A stretch of 64,000 nucleotides of DNA from Artocarpus heterophyllus (Eukaryota; Streptophyta; Magnoliopsida; Rosales; Moraceae), in contig CM046354.1 in assembly GCA_025403435.1 (NCBI GenBank), positions 19,160,424 through 19,224,423 on the forward strand, given 5' to 3'. A program made the position numbers and the translations under genes. The notes under the pieces are model-generated. The model was not told the origin of the DNA and searched no databases. It was given only the letters and a program-made list of their open reading frames with translations. Below, in pieces: positions 12,505-23,877 of the stretch; position 1 is the stretch's first letter, and every line of letters begins with the position of its first letter.

Positions 12505-15500
12505 TCATGACTTGCTCAAGGAAAGATCGACGTGGATGTAAGCTACACTAGCCACGAAACATAAGAAGAATGCTATTGCCAACATTAATGGCTCCGCGAG
12601 CATGAAAATTGGGTTAAAATTGTAGTAAACCTGCAAAAGAAAGAGTAGATGGATTAAAAGGTTTTAGACATTTGGAACTTGGCCAGAGATAAGAAGTGAG
12701 TTTAAAAAAGATTTCAAATTAAGAGTGAAGACAAATAAGGATTAGTTAAGCTAAAATGGCCATAGTTTCTTTGTTGATCATCCAAAATATCTTTAAGGCT
12801 TTATCAGCTGAAAGCAAAATAAAGGAAAAACTAACTTTACATTTAAAATGTTGTTTGGTCGGCATCTATTTTAATCATGTCAGTATTAACATAATCTTCC
12901 ACTGACTTGGTAATATAAGGAGGTTCCAGAGCTTTTATTAGTGTTTCTAAGTACTTGAATCGACCAATTAAACCTCACTGATAAACTTCCAATCTTAAAT
13001 TGGCATGATAGAAAAGTCATGGACTCACCTGGAAGGGAGAGTTGTGCTCAGGGACTACGTTTTTCTTTTCAAGAACCACCACTGTCCTTCCAACGACATC
13101 AAGGTATGAATATTTAGTCTGCCGAGATTAAAATGGAAGAAAATAAAATTTCAGTTAATCCAGTGTCAGAATTCAGTTGCTGTACAAGTAAATAGTCAAT
13201 GTTGCTTATCTTTTTCCTTTTAGCTCCAGTTTTATTTCATATTTGACCCAAAGAAAAGGAAACGTAGACTGATTTGGACATATACGTGTCTTTGCACGCG
13301 TGTGCGTGTGTGTACATAAATATGTATATATACATATACGTATAAGTTTTATGCCAAATATGATTTTATCATGCTCAAACTTCATGATTTTATACTCACC
13401 TCTGAACGCTGCTCTACTGGAAAAGGAATAACAACAGATGGCTCTTTTGATCCCTCTGGCAGCACGACCTAAAACATAACAGTTCCCAAGACATTATCTC
13501 CCTAGCGGCTAAGACAAAACAGTGAATAAACAAATGCAGAGAATCAGACAATAACAGTGAGTGTAATAACTGCGTACTTTGATAGTCAACTTGTCTACCA
13601 CCGTCTCAGCTAGAGGACAACCAAAAGTGAAGTTTAGGTATCTCCTCCCATCAGGTGACTCAAAAAGGAAATCTTGCAACGGTAGCCCATAGCCAATGAC
13701 AAAAGTAGCTTTCCAACCTCCAAATAAAGGATACCTAGGTTCAATTTCAAGTTCTGACTGCAAGGTGTAGGTATGAAGTTAGGTAAGAAGTTGGGAATAC
13801 ACAAACAGAATGACAACTGATAAGCCTTGAATAGATATACCATTTACACATTGTTTCCTACTTCAACCTCTTCCCATTTTCAGAATTAATGAATGTGTAG
13901 TAATCGTAATAGCAATCATATAATATGATCCTGCATTTTAAATAAAAAATGGACAAAATTTATACATAAAACTTAGTACAACTCTGAAGATATTTAGCCA
14001 GACTCCTAATAGCGTTAACATGTTATGCAGATAAATGCTACTGACTTGTTCAACTCCAGAGCTCATTAATCAAATAAACTAAAAAACATTTGATAAATCT
14101 CCTTTACTATTTGCACCCTATATTAGGGAAAGTAAAATGTCGCATATCAATTTGGAAATTGAATTTCAAAAAGAGAATATACCAAATTGAAAAAATATGC
14201 AGCAGGTATAACTTATTATAGTCTTAATATATATCCCGCTAGTTAAGAATACCATTTGCACAATGAAGCTTATATTCAAAATTTGAACATGATTAATTTG
14301 CTTGGATATAGCTCCTTGGCTACTTGTACGCAAGAGCAAAAGTTAAGAAAAAAGCAAATACCTTTTGATAGTCTGTTCGTAAATGTGATGACGAGATGTT
14401 CCCTATATCATCACGGTAGTAGACTGAGTGAACCCTTGGAGGCAGTCTTGCTAGAAGATTCTTAAATGATGAGATGCCACTAAAAGACGGCCTTTGCTGA
14501 TATTCGACCCTGCCAAAAGGATATCAATGATTAACTGCAACATGAACTAAAGATTTGAAGATGGGGAATGGCCATATTAAGTATAGGTTCTTTTTTTTTT
14601 TTTTCTTCCAAAATTTTCCTTCCGCCGAACCCTACAATCTTTAGAAGATAGAATTATGACTTTTGTCATGTAGGTGCCCGTGAGGAGGTTCAAACCCCAG
14701 ACCTTGTGGGAGCAAACCACTGGCTTGACCATTCCAACCAACATCCCTTGGGTTTAGTCCCTAATAACTTGCAAAATAAAAAAGAAAGAAAAAAAGAAGC
14801 TTGAAAGTACTGCTACTCAAGTAGCATGCCAAATAAACTATTCCTTTTGGTTCAAATCAGTGTTCTTGTCGAAACCTCTATGACTTCTAAGCAGCATAAA
14901 ATCTTGAAACAACAAGATCCTCATTCTTCTGCATTTGTAGCTAAGGGCTTTTTAGATTTAGTTTAAGAAGGTTTGTTTGTTTGTTTGGTTTTTGGTTTTT
15001 TTTTTTTTTTTTCTTCTGCATTATTGTACCACTTCATGTAACCCTTCTTCACTTTTGCCGTCTTGGAAAGACAAACTTTACTTTTGCCAAGCATAACACT
15101 GTTCATGCCTTCGTATCCAAATCAAAAACCCAAAACAAACTGCGAGTAGAGAAATATCATATTTCTACAAATATATACACAGATAGTACACATACTCGTT
15201 GATCTCTCAGTTTAAATTTTAGAATGGCCCAAAACCGAATTTGCATCATTTTTCCAATGAATCAAAAGATGAAGAAACAAAACAAAGATATCAATCATGA
15301 AGAAACACAAACTTACCTTGAGAAAACACCTTTGTGCCGAGCACCAGCATGAGCCAGCTTATAATGCTCAGTGATCTGAAGGCTGCCCCAATGAGATATT
15401 TCCACTTCACGTACAAGCTCCTCAACAACAGCAAATGGATTGTTATTCTCAAAATGGACAATGATGGGAGAAAACGAATAGGGTGCATGATCACTGTATG

Positions 15501-16834
15501 GCCCATACTTTAGCTCTGTACCAGCACGATTAGTGGATTCCACTCGGGTGAATGATTCCACCTTATTGGTAGGCGTCCTAAAAAAAGTTGTCTGTTGCTT
15601 GATGTAATAGGGTGACAATATTAATGCACTATCACGATAGTAGACCAACTGGGACTCCGATTGGCTTATCTCTGCTGGGAAAGGCTCAAGTGAGTGAGTC
15701 AACACATATAGCACTTCTAATGTTGCAGTTTCACCTTTGCTTAATGGACTGAGCAAAGATATACTGAAAAATTTGGCCCCATTTGGCCCCTTGGGTAGTT
15801 CAGTTGGTTTCACATCAAGAGGCAGATACGTCTTCTTTTTTCGTTTTCCAGCAGTCACCGCTGCTTTAACAAGCGCTAAACGATCGACCTCAGTTGGCGG
15901 AAATGCAAGAACCACTTCCGAAGCAGGAGATTCACCAGTATTTTCAATCTGAAGGATAGCCATTGGTCAAATAAGGATTTTGCAAAATTTTTACATTCAA
16001 CCACCAAGCAAATTTTGTCCAAGCGTTTAATGCATTTTACAGAATTTCTAATGAATTGCGGCAACAGGAAACTGGCAAAAAATAAGACTTCAACCCAAGG
16101 TAAAAAGTTCAAGTAGCAAGCCTCCTAATGTAGAAGAATGCTACATATTGTCACCAGCGGTACTCCTAATGTACAGATCTTTTAACCAGCCAGAAATTTC
16201 CATGTCAAAACTATTAGGCTAATTGGGGTTTAGCATAGGAATTCATGAGTAGTTTAAGAGAGATATGATAATCACCATTATAATCCATATTATTGCTCAA
16301 ATTTATAGGCCCTTTATTAAGATCAGTACGTAAAATCAGCAATACCAAACCCTTGTAATATTCCGACTTGCCAAAACATTGCACGAAAATCAAATCAACA
16401 AAACATTTGTTTTCATAAACTGATATTAATCCATAAAAAGCAGGTAGATTAAGGGATTTGAACCGAACAATACGAGAAAAAAGCGTACCTTTAACGTTAA
16501 GAAGACTTTGATAATGTGAGAAGTCAAGTCAATCTGCAAAAACATTGATCAGTCAAAAAGCTCAAAGATCAGGAATTCACAAGCAACAAATGGAGATCGA
16601 AGTACCTCCTCGGATAAACAAATTAGGTTCTAAAAATTGTATTTTTTTTTTGAAAAATTTTTTTGGCGAAGCGAAAATCGAGTGGTGATAAAGTATGCTC
16701 ACTCTGCGCTCGGCGTTGAGGATCTGGATGTCCTGAGAGGAAGACGAAGCGGCGATTAAAGAAAAATGGGAGGAGATCGAGAAGAGTAGGGCTAGGATTA
16801 GGGCTGTTACGCCAATTCTAAGCTCAGCTGCCAT
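12505..16834 (-). CDS. OST1B: Ribophorin I, oligosaccharyltransferase subunit 1 (short OST1B-like form)
   Basis: Eight coding exons join in frame: 16703-16834, 16489-16533, 15317-15948, 14362-14509, 13578-13757, 13400-13468, 13029-13118 and 12505-12630, all with GT..AG introns, giving 473 residues. The product is the OST1/ribophorin I subunit of the ER oligosaccharyltransferase, which transfers the dolichol-linked glycan to asparagines of nascent proteins. Residues 1-29 or so form a signal peptide (LALLFSISSHFSLIAAS). The lumenal part carries the family segments LPPRVHSVYYRDDIGNIS and EIEPRYPLFGGWKATF. One transmembrane helix near residues 440-464 is followed by a very short tail. As I recall, Arabidopsis has a 614-aa form (OST1A) and a 464-aa form (OST1B); the length and early end after the membrane helix match the short form. 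The ATG is the first in frame before the signal peptide. Intron 3 contains a SINE. Confidence 0.95.
14590..14757 (-). mobile_element. tRNA-derived SINE inside OST1B intron 3
   Basis: Read on the minus strand, the element begins with an A-box-like TGGTCAAGCCAGTGG, has a B box GGTTTGAACC about 35 bp later, and ends in a long A tract (the T run at 14590-14604). This is the layout of plant Au-like SINEs. It lies between exons 3 and 4 of OST1B in the same orientation as the gene, away from both splice sites. I could not identify a target-site duplication. Confidence 0.6.
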
Positions 16835-16899
16835 GGCTTCTCTCTGATTCTTTCGCCAGAAAGCCAATTGAAATCTCAGAGTTTGACAGAAGTGGCATG

Positions 16900-16990
16900 T
16901 AGACCTCCGTCGTGTTGCCAAAGGGTTACTGGGCTTATTAGATTTTGGGCCTAACACCATTTAGGCTTGGGTTAATGAAACGGCCCAATT
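16900..16990 (-). promoter_or_regulatory. OST1B promoter with site II (GGCCCA/AGCCCA) motifs
   Basis: Within about 160 bp upstream of the OST1B ATG the minus strand has AAGCCCA, AGGCCCA and TGGGCC motifs (plus-strand TGGGCTT near 16930, TGGGCCT near 16946, GGCCCAA near 16982). It also has an AACCCTTT sequence close to the telo-box. Site II elements bound by TCP factors are common in promoters of growth-linked housekeeping genes. The assignment rests only on motif matches. Confidence 0.45.
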
Positions 16991-17214
16991 AGGTTTATTG
17001 AATTAAAATATAACTTTAATTTATAAAAATTTTACAAATATCTCGTAATGATATCATTAAAATTATTTATATGTAATTATATAGCATAATATGTAATATT
17101 ATTAAGATAATTACTATATCATTAAGGACATTTTTAAGATATTTTAAAAATTGTGTTAGATTTTAGTTTCATAATAATAATTTGGACACATATTGTAATT
17201 TTTTCTTTAGGCAA
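16971..17214. repeat. Dispersed AT-rich repeat, copy 1 (copy 2 at 46086-46330)
   Basis: About 240 bp, from TTAATGAAAC through the shared segment TTATTTATATGTAATTATAT to the TTTCATAA block, matches 46086-46330 in the same orientation with scattered substitutions. Neither copy codes for anything recognisable. The family is unidentified. Confidence 0.7.
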
Positions 17215-18590
17215 ACGGCATGGAATAACATTTTGTAAAAGTTACAAAGGTGACTTTTTTTAAATGAATTAAAATATATTTTCATTTTATATACATTACG
17301 AATCTAAAAATATCTTTTAAGTAGATTTTATTATGTATTTATTTTTTTAACGAATCTCTTTATTTTTCTTATGGTTAAGTCGTTGGAAAAAATGATATTA
17401 GAAAAATACAAACATTAATTAATTAAAATGTAACTTAAAAAAAGTTATTAGTGTCATTAATTTACTTACAATATTGTTTAAAAAAATACAAAAAGCAATA
17501 AAAAATGGTTATCATTAACTTGATGTGATATTGTTTGTATTACTAATCATTAACGTTAGTGCAACCAAAATAGAAAGTATCATTATCACTTGAAGTCTTA
17601 AAACATGAATGTCATTAAGTATCATAACGTATCATTAACTAATGATATATCAATTATATAGCCTATAAGACATACAAAAAGACTTAATAAATACTATATC
17701 ATTAATTTAATTACATATCACTAAAAAAAAAAGAAAATATCATTATCACTTGAAGTCTTAAAAAATGAATTTCATTATGTATCATTATCATTACATATCA
17801 TTAACTTTATGATATATCAATTATATAACATGTAAAATATACAAAAAGTCTTAGTAAATACGATATCATTAATTTATTACAACACCCTAATTTCAACTTG
17901 AAAGTAAAATCATGATTGCAATTTGTCAGTAAAAAATTCCATCTTTTGAATTAGGGAATTTTAAAATCGTTATTTTGGATATCAATTTGAATTTAAGCAA
18001 CAAACGCCCTAATTCTAGTGAATTTTTTAAAAGAATAATGATATCATATTGCATTTGAAATCTTAAATATGCATATTATCAACATTCGTAAAAAAATTAA
18101 AACTAACAATATCATTATTAAGGTCATTAATGTCTATATTTTTATGTATTGGGACATATAAAAATATTCATAAACTATATACATATTTTAAATCTACAAA
18201 TAAAAAAAGACCATATGTCAAACCCTAATATTTTTGGCAGAAAGAGGGAATTAGGTGATGGAATAAAAATAACAAAAATTGTAACAAATGTCACTTTTTA
18301 AAACTAATTGAAGTAAATGTCGGGTTTTGAAAATATTTATAATAAATGTCAGTAAAAAAAATTTACTCGGTAAAAATAGTTTTTACTTATTTATTTACTA
18401 TGAATAACAAAGTTTTGTACTGGTAAATTTTCTTTTTATTGATATTTGTTATAAATATTTTCAAAACCTGACATTAAAGTTTCAAAAATCTGACATACCC
18501 CTCATTCTCCCTAAAAATAAAGACAATTCACATAAATGTCACTTTTTAAAACTCAATGTTTATTTATGTCATAATAGATTAAAAGTTTTT
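17215..18590. repeat. AT-rich repeat region with a 160-bp tandem duplication and a small hairpin
   Basis: A unit starting TATCATTATCACTTGAAG at about 17578 recurs at about 17738, giving two units of roughly 160 bp (17575-17734 and 17735-17890). The motif ATATCATTAA is repeated throughout. At about 18313-18480 two arms of some 55 bp (GTCGGGTTTTGAAAATATTT and its near reverse complement) can form a hairpin, like a small MITE. There is no coding exon. Confidence 0.55.
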
Positions 18591-18605
18591 ATGCCAAACA
18601 CTTGG

Positions 18606-18930
18606 AGCATGTCCCACGGAGACATGTCCACATGTTCTTCCAGGACATTTTTGTGTTCCTTGAGGATATGTCTACATGTCCTTGAAGGACATGTTTTTGC
18701 ATCCTTCGAGAATATATCCGACTATTCCACCAGGACATGTCTGCATGTTCCTCTGGGACATTTTTCGCGTTCCTCCAGTACATGTCATATGTCCCATCCA
18801 CATGTCCCTCCGGAACATTTTTAGCGTCCCTAGGGAACATTTCTGCATGTCCCTTCGGAACATTTTTAGCGTCCCTAGGGAACATTTCTGCATGTCCCTT
18901 CGGAACATTTTTAGCGTCCCTAGGGAACAT
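18606..18930. repeat. Minisatellite with 45-bp quasi-palindromic unit
   Basis: Nearly three units of 45 bp (starting at 18801, 18846 and 18891) each contain TTCGGAACATTTTTAGCGTC followed by the palindrome TCCCTAGGGA. Upstream, at 18606-18800, older units with related ACATGT..GGACATTTTT motifs can be seen. The array is open in several frames on both strands only because the unit is a multiple of three and lacks stops. No protein-coding role is claimed. Confidence 0.85.
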
Positions 18931-19811
18931 ATAATTTTAGACAGGTTTGAGTCATCTATCCTCATATGACTTTAGTTTACTTTGAAAAAATGAAATAACC
19001 CTAAATAAATCTAAAACATTTATTCAAACCAAAAAAAAAAAAAAAATATCTCCTCCTCCTACTCAAAGACCGAAATAACTCTAAATATATCTAAAACATT
19101 TATTTAAAAAATGGCCTTTTTCTTCTTCTTTCACCCTCCATCAAAACTATAAGGCGTTAATTTACAACAGCGAGGGCCATGACACATATATGAACTTATG
19201 CCTGGATCAGTTGGTTCCAAGAAAGAGCAAATCAGGGAGCAGTAGGTTGATTTGTGATTGTATGTTCTACTTGGTGATGAGTATGTTGTCAGCGTAGGCT
19301 TTGCACACCATAGAGGGTGAGATCTTATATGTTGTTGTACCACGTCGAATCGAACTTGTAGTTCTAAATTTGGTCGTGATCGTTGTGAATTCATATAATG
19401 ATGATTTAAAAAGGCCATAGTCATTTAGATTTGAGCAGAGTGCAGTGCTAGAAGTGATGATGGTGATGTCCTCGGCGATAATGTCGTGATGGTAGTATAG
19501 GAGAGGAAGCTTCTAAAGAGAGAATCTGTCGTCGATAATGTCGTGATGGTAGTATAAGAGAGGAAGCTTCTAAAGAAAGAGTCTGTCGACTTTTGGTTCC
19601 ATGAGCAAATTTAGGCAAAGGAGAGTTCAATAGATATGAGACTGACCCAATGACATATACAAGCCTCGTGACGTAGAGAACTCCTGCCTTAATTTGATCT
19701 TGAAAGGAAAAAAGAAAAAAGAAAAAAGAAAAAAGAAAAAAGAAAAGAAAAGGTATTAAAGAGAAAGCTTCTACAATAATATGAAACCACATTCAATACC
19801 ATGTTCAAACC
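18931..19811. other. Intergenic DNA with a 58-bp tandem duplication and a GA-rich run
   Basis: Two 58-bp units (19475-19532 and 19533-19590), starting CGATAATGTCGTGATGGTAG, are almost identical. A (GAAAAAA)n run lies at about 19707-19752. I see no gene. A segment near 19135-19400 is less AT-rich but has no recognisable domain. Confidence 0.6.
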
Positions 19812-21697
19812 TGTTGGTTTTGGAAAATATTTTTCATAAAATACAGTGGAAACATGGTAGTGGTGTAGATTGTGTACAACAAAAAATTTTCTCAAAACTT
19901 TTGTAAAACGCTATATATTATATTAATTTAAAGCATAAATAAATATATATAATACTTGACTTATCGGAGTGATTGGAGATGAACTGGAATTGATCAAATA
20001 GCAAAGGGACGTTCTCCATGAGATGAAACCAACGTATTCCTTGCCTAGTCCTTGACATATGGGCGTAAAAGGAATATGGTTTTTAAAAATCACTCGAGGA
20101 CTTTGGAATGGAAGAACACTTCTTCTTTTTCTTTTTCTCTTACATGCCTATGTAAGGGTAATTTGGCAAAGTTCTCTTGGTCTCACTAAGACTCACAAGT
20201 ATCTCTCTAATGAATAGAGAAGGCCTCTATATATAGATAATGTAAGAGGTAATTAATTACGAAAGTTTCTTTTATTTTAATTTTGATATCAAATATTTAA
20301 TTAAATAAAAGATAATTTTTTTTCCTTTTACTGTTATAGGCGCTACCTACCTTATTTGTGTGTGGTGTCAATCTCACGAGCAAGGAAGAGAAATCTGCTC
20401 GTTATCCAATCTCATATGTCTCCATATTCAACTTTCTATATTTAAATTAAATCGCATTTATTCAAAATAGGAAATACTAAACATGGAAACATTATAAACA
20501 AGTTTTAATGTACACAAGGGACTTTTCCTTAATGATGATGGCGCCACACACATAGTGGGATCCTCCCATTGTGTGCGCCACCTACACAGTGGGACTTACC
20601 CGCTGTGTCCTCCAAAATTAATTATTAGATAATTAGATTTTTTAATAAATATAAATTAATTCATAATTAATTATTAAACTATAAATTCCACTTGTCTAAC
20701 AGTGTTTACAAGGATGGCGGCGGACTAATGGACCCATAGTTTCAAGTTTCAATAAAACTAATATATCAATTAAACTCTTTAATTAATATATTATACTTTT
20801 ATTAATTTCAATGTAGCTCCTCTAAATTCATGGAATTGCACTCTTGAAATTATATATATTTAATTACTTATTTCTTAGAATTGTCCATTTAATAAGTCAA
20901 TATCCTCCATAAATAATTCATAATTAAAGCTAAATAAAATCACCTCTGTAATTACTTCTTTATCCTTAAGCCATTGATCCTCTAATGACTAATAAATTCA
21001 TGAACTTAATCACAAATTGGGCTCTCTTATTATTCAATCCCCAAATAATTGCTCAAGAGAATTATTTATCTGTTTCTCGTTAGAGAATGAATGGATTTCA
21101 TCTTGTAATATTAACATTCTTAGATACTTACTTCATTATGCCTCTAAGATACAAGGAATAAGATTAGATTCTCAATTTCGTATGAGCAAATCAAAAGAAA
21201 TAAATCCATAAACATGAATATACTAATAATTCAAGATTAAGATCGTCTTATATATATTATATATGTCCATAAGTCGATGTGATTAGAACTTGCTATATTT
21301 AATAGACATTATTAGTTATTTATATCACATCATGTCCTGGACTTACATAATCTCATTATATATTATGCACTCATTTAATGACTCACTACATTAACAATTC
21401 GGATAAGACAGTTCCATTCTCAATGGCAATGACTTGTACTAGTAACGTTCAATTAAACATTTCAATAATTTAATTGAATAATTAATTATATGTAACTAAC
21501 TATTTTAATTATTTTCCTTTTATATATAATGCTTATATACAATATTTAAGGCCACATAGATAATTATAAAATTTTTTAATGATATTAATAAAGTATCCAA
21601 AATACATACACCCAAATTTGATTAATAAATTCACATTATTTATTTATTAATATGTTATTTACAAACATCATATGTTTTAAGGGCATCTATTCTAACA
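19812..21697 (-). mobile_element. Solo LTR with perfect 5-bp target duplication
   Basis: The sequence starts TGTTGGTTTT, ends TTCTAACA (TG..CA ends) and is flanked by identical AAACC at 19807-19811 and 21698-21702. It is 1,886 bp with no coding region. A TATA box (CTATATATAGAGG on the minus strand, near 20225-20240) lies about 420 bp from the end at 19812, so the LTR is oriented on the minus strand. No primer-binding site, internal region or second LTR is present, so it most likely arose by recombination between the two LTRs of a full element. Its 5' end and TATA layout resemble the LTR-like sequence at 5788. Confidence 0.85.
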
Positions 21698-21702
21698 AAA
21701 CC

Positions 21703-22405
21703 AACACAGAGATCAACAACAGACGTATTAGACATCTCACAACTATAACCAAAGAGTAGAACTACATATGACCAACGCACCCTAAAAGAATCTTATTTTA
21801 GAGCATGTTTGCTATCATTTATGTTTTTTTCGTTTCTTTAAACAAAAACAAAAGGTGAAGAACCAAAACAATGATTTCTGGACAACCTCTGCCTGTCATT
21901 TTGATTACAAGAACAAAAATGAAAAACATAGACAATACCAAACAAGTACTTAATGTATAAGGAAGCTTTTACATATTGAGTCTCGTACCCAGCGTGGATT
22001 GACATTCCTTAGCTTGCTATTTTGTTAAAGAACACTTTTATATATTCTCATGGCATTAAAATCTCGTTACTCACTAAGCAATAGGCCTTAATTTAATTTG
22101 GTAAATACACTATATATTGAACCAAGATCTATTGTTTTATAAGTTACGGGGTTTTAACCTTGTGGGATGAAAATGATTTTTTTAATTGGATTGTTCTTTT
22201 CATTAGTCAATCTCCAAATAAAAGCTTTGGCCTGTAATATGCTTGGTATGGTAAATAAAGTACAATCTGGAGTTACAAAGAACACCCACTAAGCAAATGT
22301 AATTTTCTCTTTATTTTATTCAGATTGCACGATTGATCCAATTACTTTTCTATAATTGAACAATTCATCTTTTTAGTGACGTTGACTTTTTTTTTTTTTT
22401 TTGAA
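21703..22405. other. Intergenic DNA with a small MITE candidate
   Basis: At about 21804-21955, inverted ends of the type TGTTTGGTATTGTC (left TGTTTGCTATCA, right GACAATACCAAACA) suggest a roughly 150-bp MITE; its family is uncertain. The rest is AT-rich with no gene seen. Confidence 0.4.
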
Positions 22406-23160
22406 GGGGAGGAATAAGAAAATAGCATATCTTAAAAAGGGATTAAAAATTAATAGCATGTTTACATAACTTTTAAAAATCCAATTATACCCCTATTACC
22501 TGTCTCTTTCCCCCATCAGAATGCCTTGACGTTGCCGAGGAACATGATCCACTCAGGCCATCGGACCTACTCCTCTCCAATCCGATGAAGTTGACGGGGA
22601 TCTAAACAACCTTTGAAGACGCCAATGACTCGCCACTACGAGGTGGATCAAAACTTGTCTCACTTTTGGCCAATAGAGAGGACATGGCTGGAAATTGCTC
22701 CAATGACTATTGAAGAATGGTCGGCTTTGGAATCGAACAGCTTTGGAAATTGCTCTATAGTTTTACTCAGCAGCACCGTTGCCGGTTGTGTCAGATTCCC
22801 GGATCCACTACAACCGGCGGCGATGTTGCTAAGTAAAATCATGGAGCAATTTCCAGCCATGTCCTCTCTATACGTTGAGAGTGAGAGAAGTTTGGGTTCG
22901 CCTAGCGGTGGTAAGGTCGTTAGCGCACTGAAGGTTATTTAGATCCCCATCAACTGCGTCGGATTGAAGAGGAGTAGGTCCGATGGCCTAAGTGGATCAT
23001 CTTTCCCCACGACGGCAAGGCATTTCCATGTGGAGGGAGAGAAGGTATAATCAGATTTTTAAAAATTGTGCATTTAAACATGCTATTAAGTTTTACGTCT
23101 TATAAGATATGCTATTAATTTTTAATCCTCTAAAAGATATGCTATTTCCTTATTTCTCCC
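22406..23160. mobile_element. Long foldback (inverted-repeat) element, about 755 bp
   Basis: Nearly the whole element is a hairpin. The outer arm AATAGCATATCTT near 22420 pairs with AAGATATGCTATT near 23135. The middle arms around 22545-22610 (CCATCGGACCTACTCCTCT) pair with 22945-22990 (AGAGGAGTAGGTCCGATGG). The inner arms CATGGCTGGAAATTGCTCC and GGAGCAATTTCCAGCCATG sit either side of a centre near 22800. The inner part is more GC-rich than its surroundings, as if foreign sequence was captured. The open frames on both strands here are by-products of the symmetry. No target-site duplication was found. Confidence 0.75.
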
Positions 23161-23877
23161 TGAATAGCGTGGCTTTTTATTTTATTTTACAGTAATTGTC
23201 GAATGGCGTTGCCAGGTAGCTTTTCCCATGATTTTTTTTCCTTCCTTATAGATAACATGAAAAAAAAAAAAAAAACACTATCAAATATCGTAACAAGAAA
23301 GGCGAGAATTTCATCACTTACCGCATCTACATTCTGTCCACATCATCATATAGTACCAGAACGAGTCTAATATCAAACAATAAATAAAAAATATCTTTAA
23401 TTTGTTAAGCCAAAAAAAAAAGGGGAAATCTTTATAACCTTAAAAAATACACGTGTAGAATAAGAATGTCAATGGCTAGGCATTAAATAAGTACTCTATT
23501 ACAGATGTTTCACGTACTTCCAACTTGAGAAAGAAACAGATTTGATAAGAAGATGATGATGATGATGATGATGATAATAATAATAATAATAATAATGTCC
23601 CCAAAACACTGTCTTTGTGGTGCAACAGCAGAAACCGAGTTCTTCTCCTAGATTTTGCCCTTTGGACTCGGGACGATCTCTACCCTTTTTCCCACCCCAT
23701 AAACTCCTTCAGCTGAAAAAAGGAGATTTTTGGAGTCAGAAAACCAAAACCCATTTCCCTTTTTTCGTCATTTACGCTGTTTCTTTGTCGTTTTCTCTTT
23801 CTTGTTTTAATACATATATATATAATTATAATAAGAAGAAGAAAATAAGAAGAGTAGTCCATTGATCGAGAGTTGAA
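23161..23877 (+). promoter_or_regulatory. Upstream region and probable 5' UTR of the BTB-NPH3 gene
   Basis: This 700-bp stretch precedes the ATG of the plus-strand BTB-NPH3 gene. It holds a GAT/AAT trinucleotide microsatellite at 23552-23596 and a CT-rich leader at about 23640-23810. I could not fix a TATA box with confidence. There is no other gene. Confidence 0.5.
23552..23596. repeat. GAT/AAT trinucleotide microsatellite
   Basis: About eight GAT units run directly into about seven AAT units, some 280 bp upstream of the BTB-NPH3 start codon. It is likely to vary in length between individuals. Confidence 0.9.

Noticed and set aside
18589..18969. Open frames of about 100 codons on both strands
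   Set aside because: They arise from the stop-free 45-bp minisatellite; the proteins are pure repeat in every frame and have no start context or domain.
22613..22942. 109-codon open frame, with a second one on the opposite strand
   Set aside because: Both lie within the 755-bp hairpin; mirror-image coding capacity is a result of the inverted repeat.
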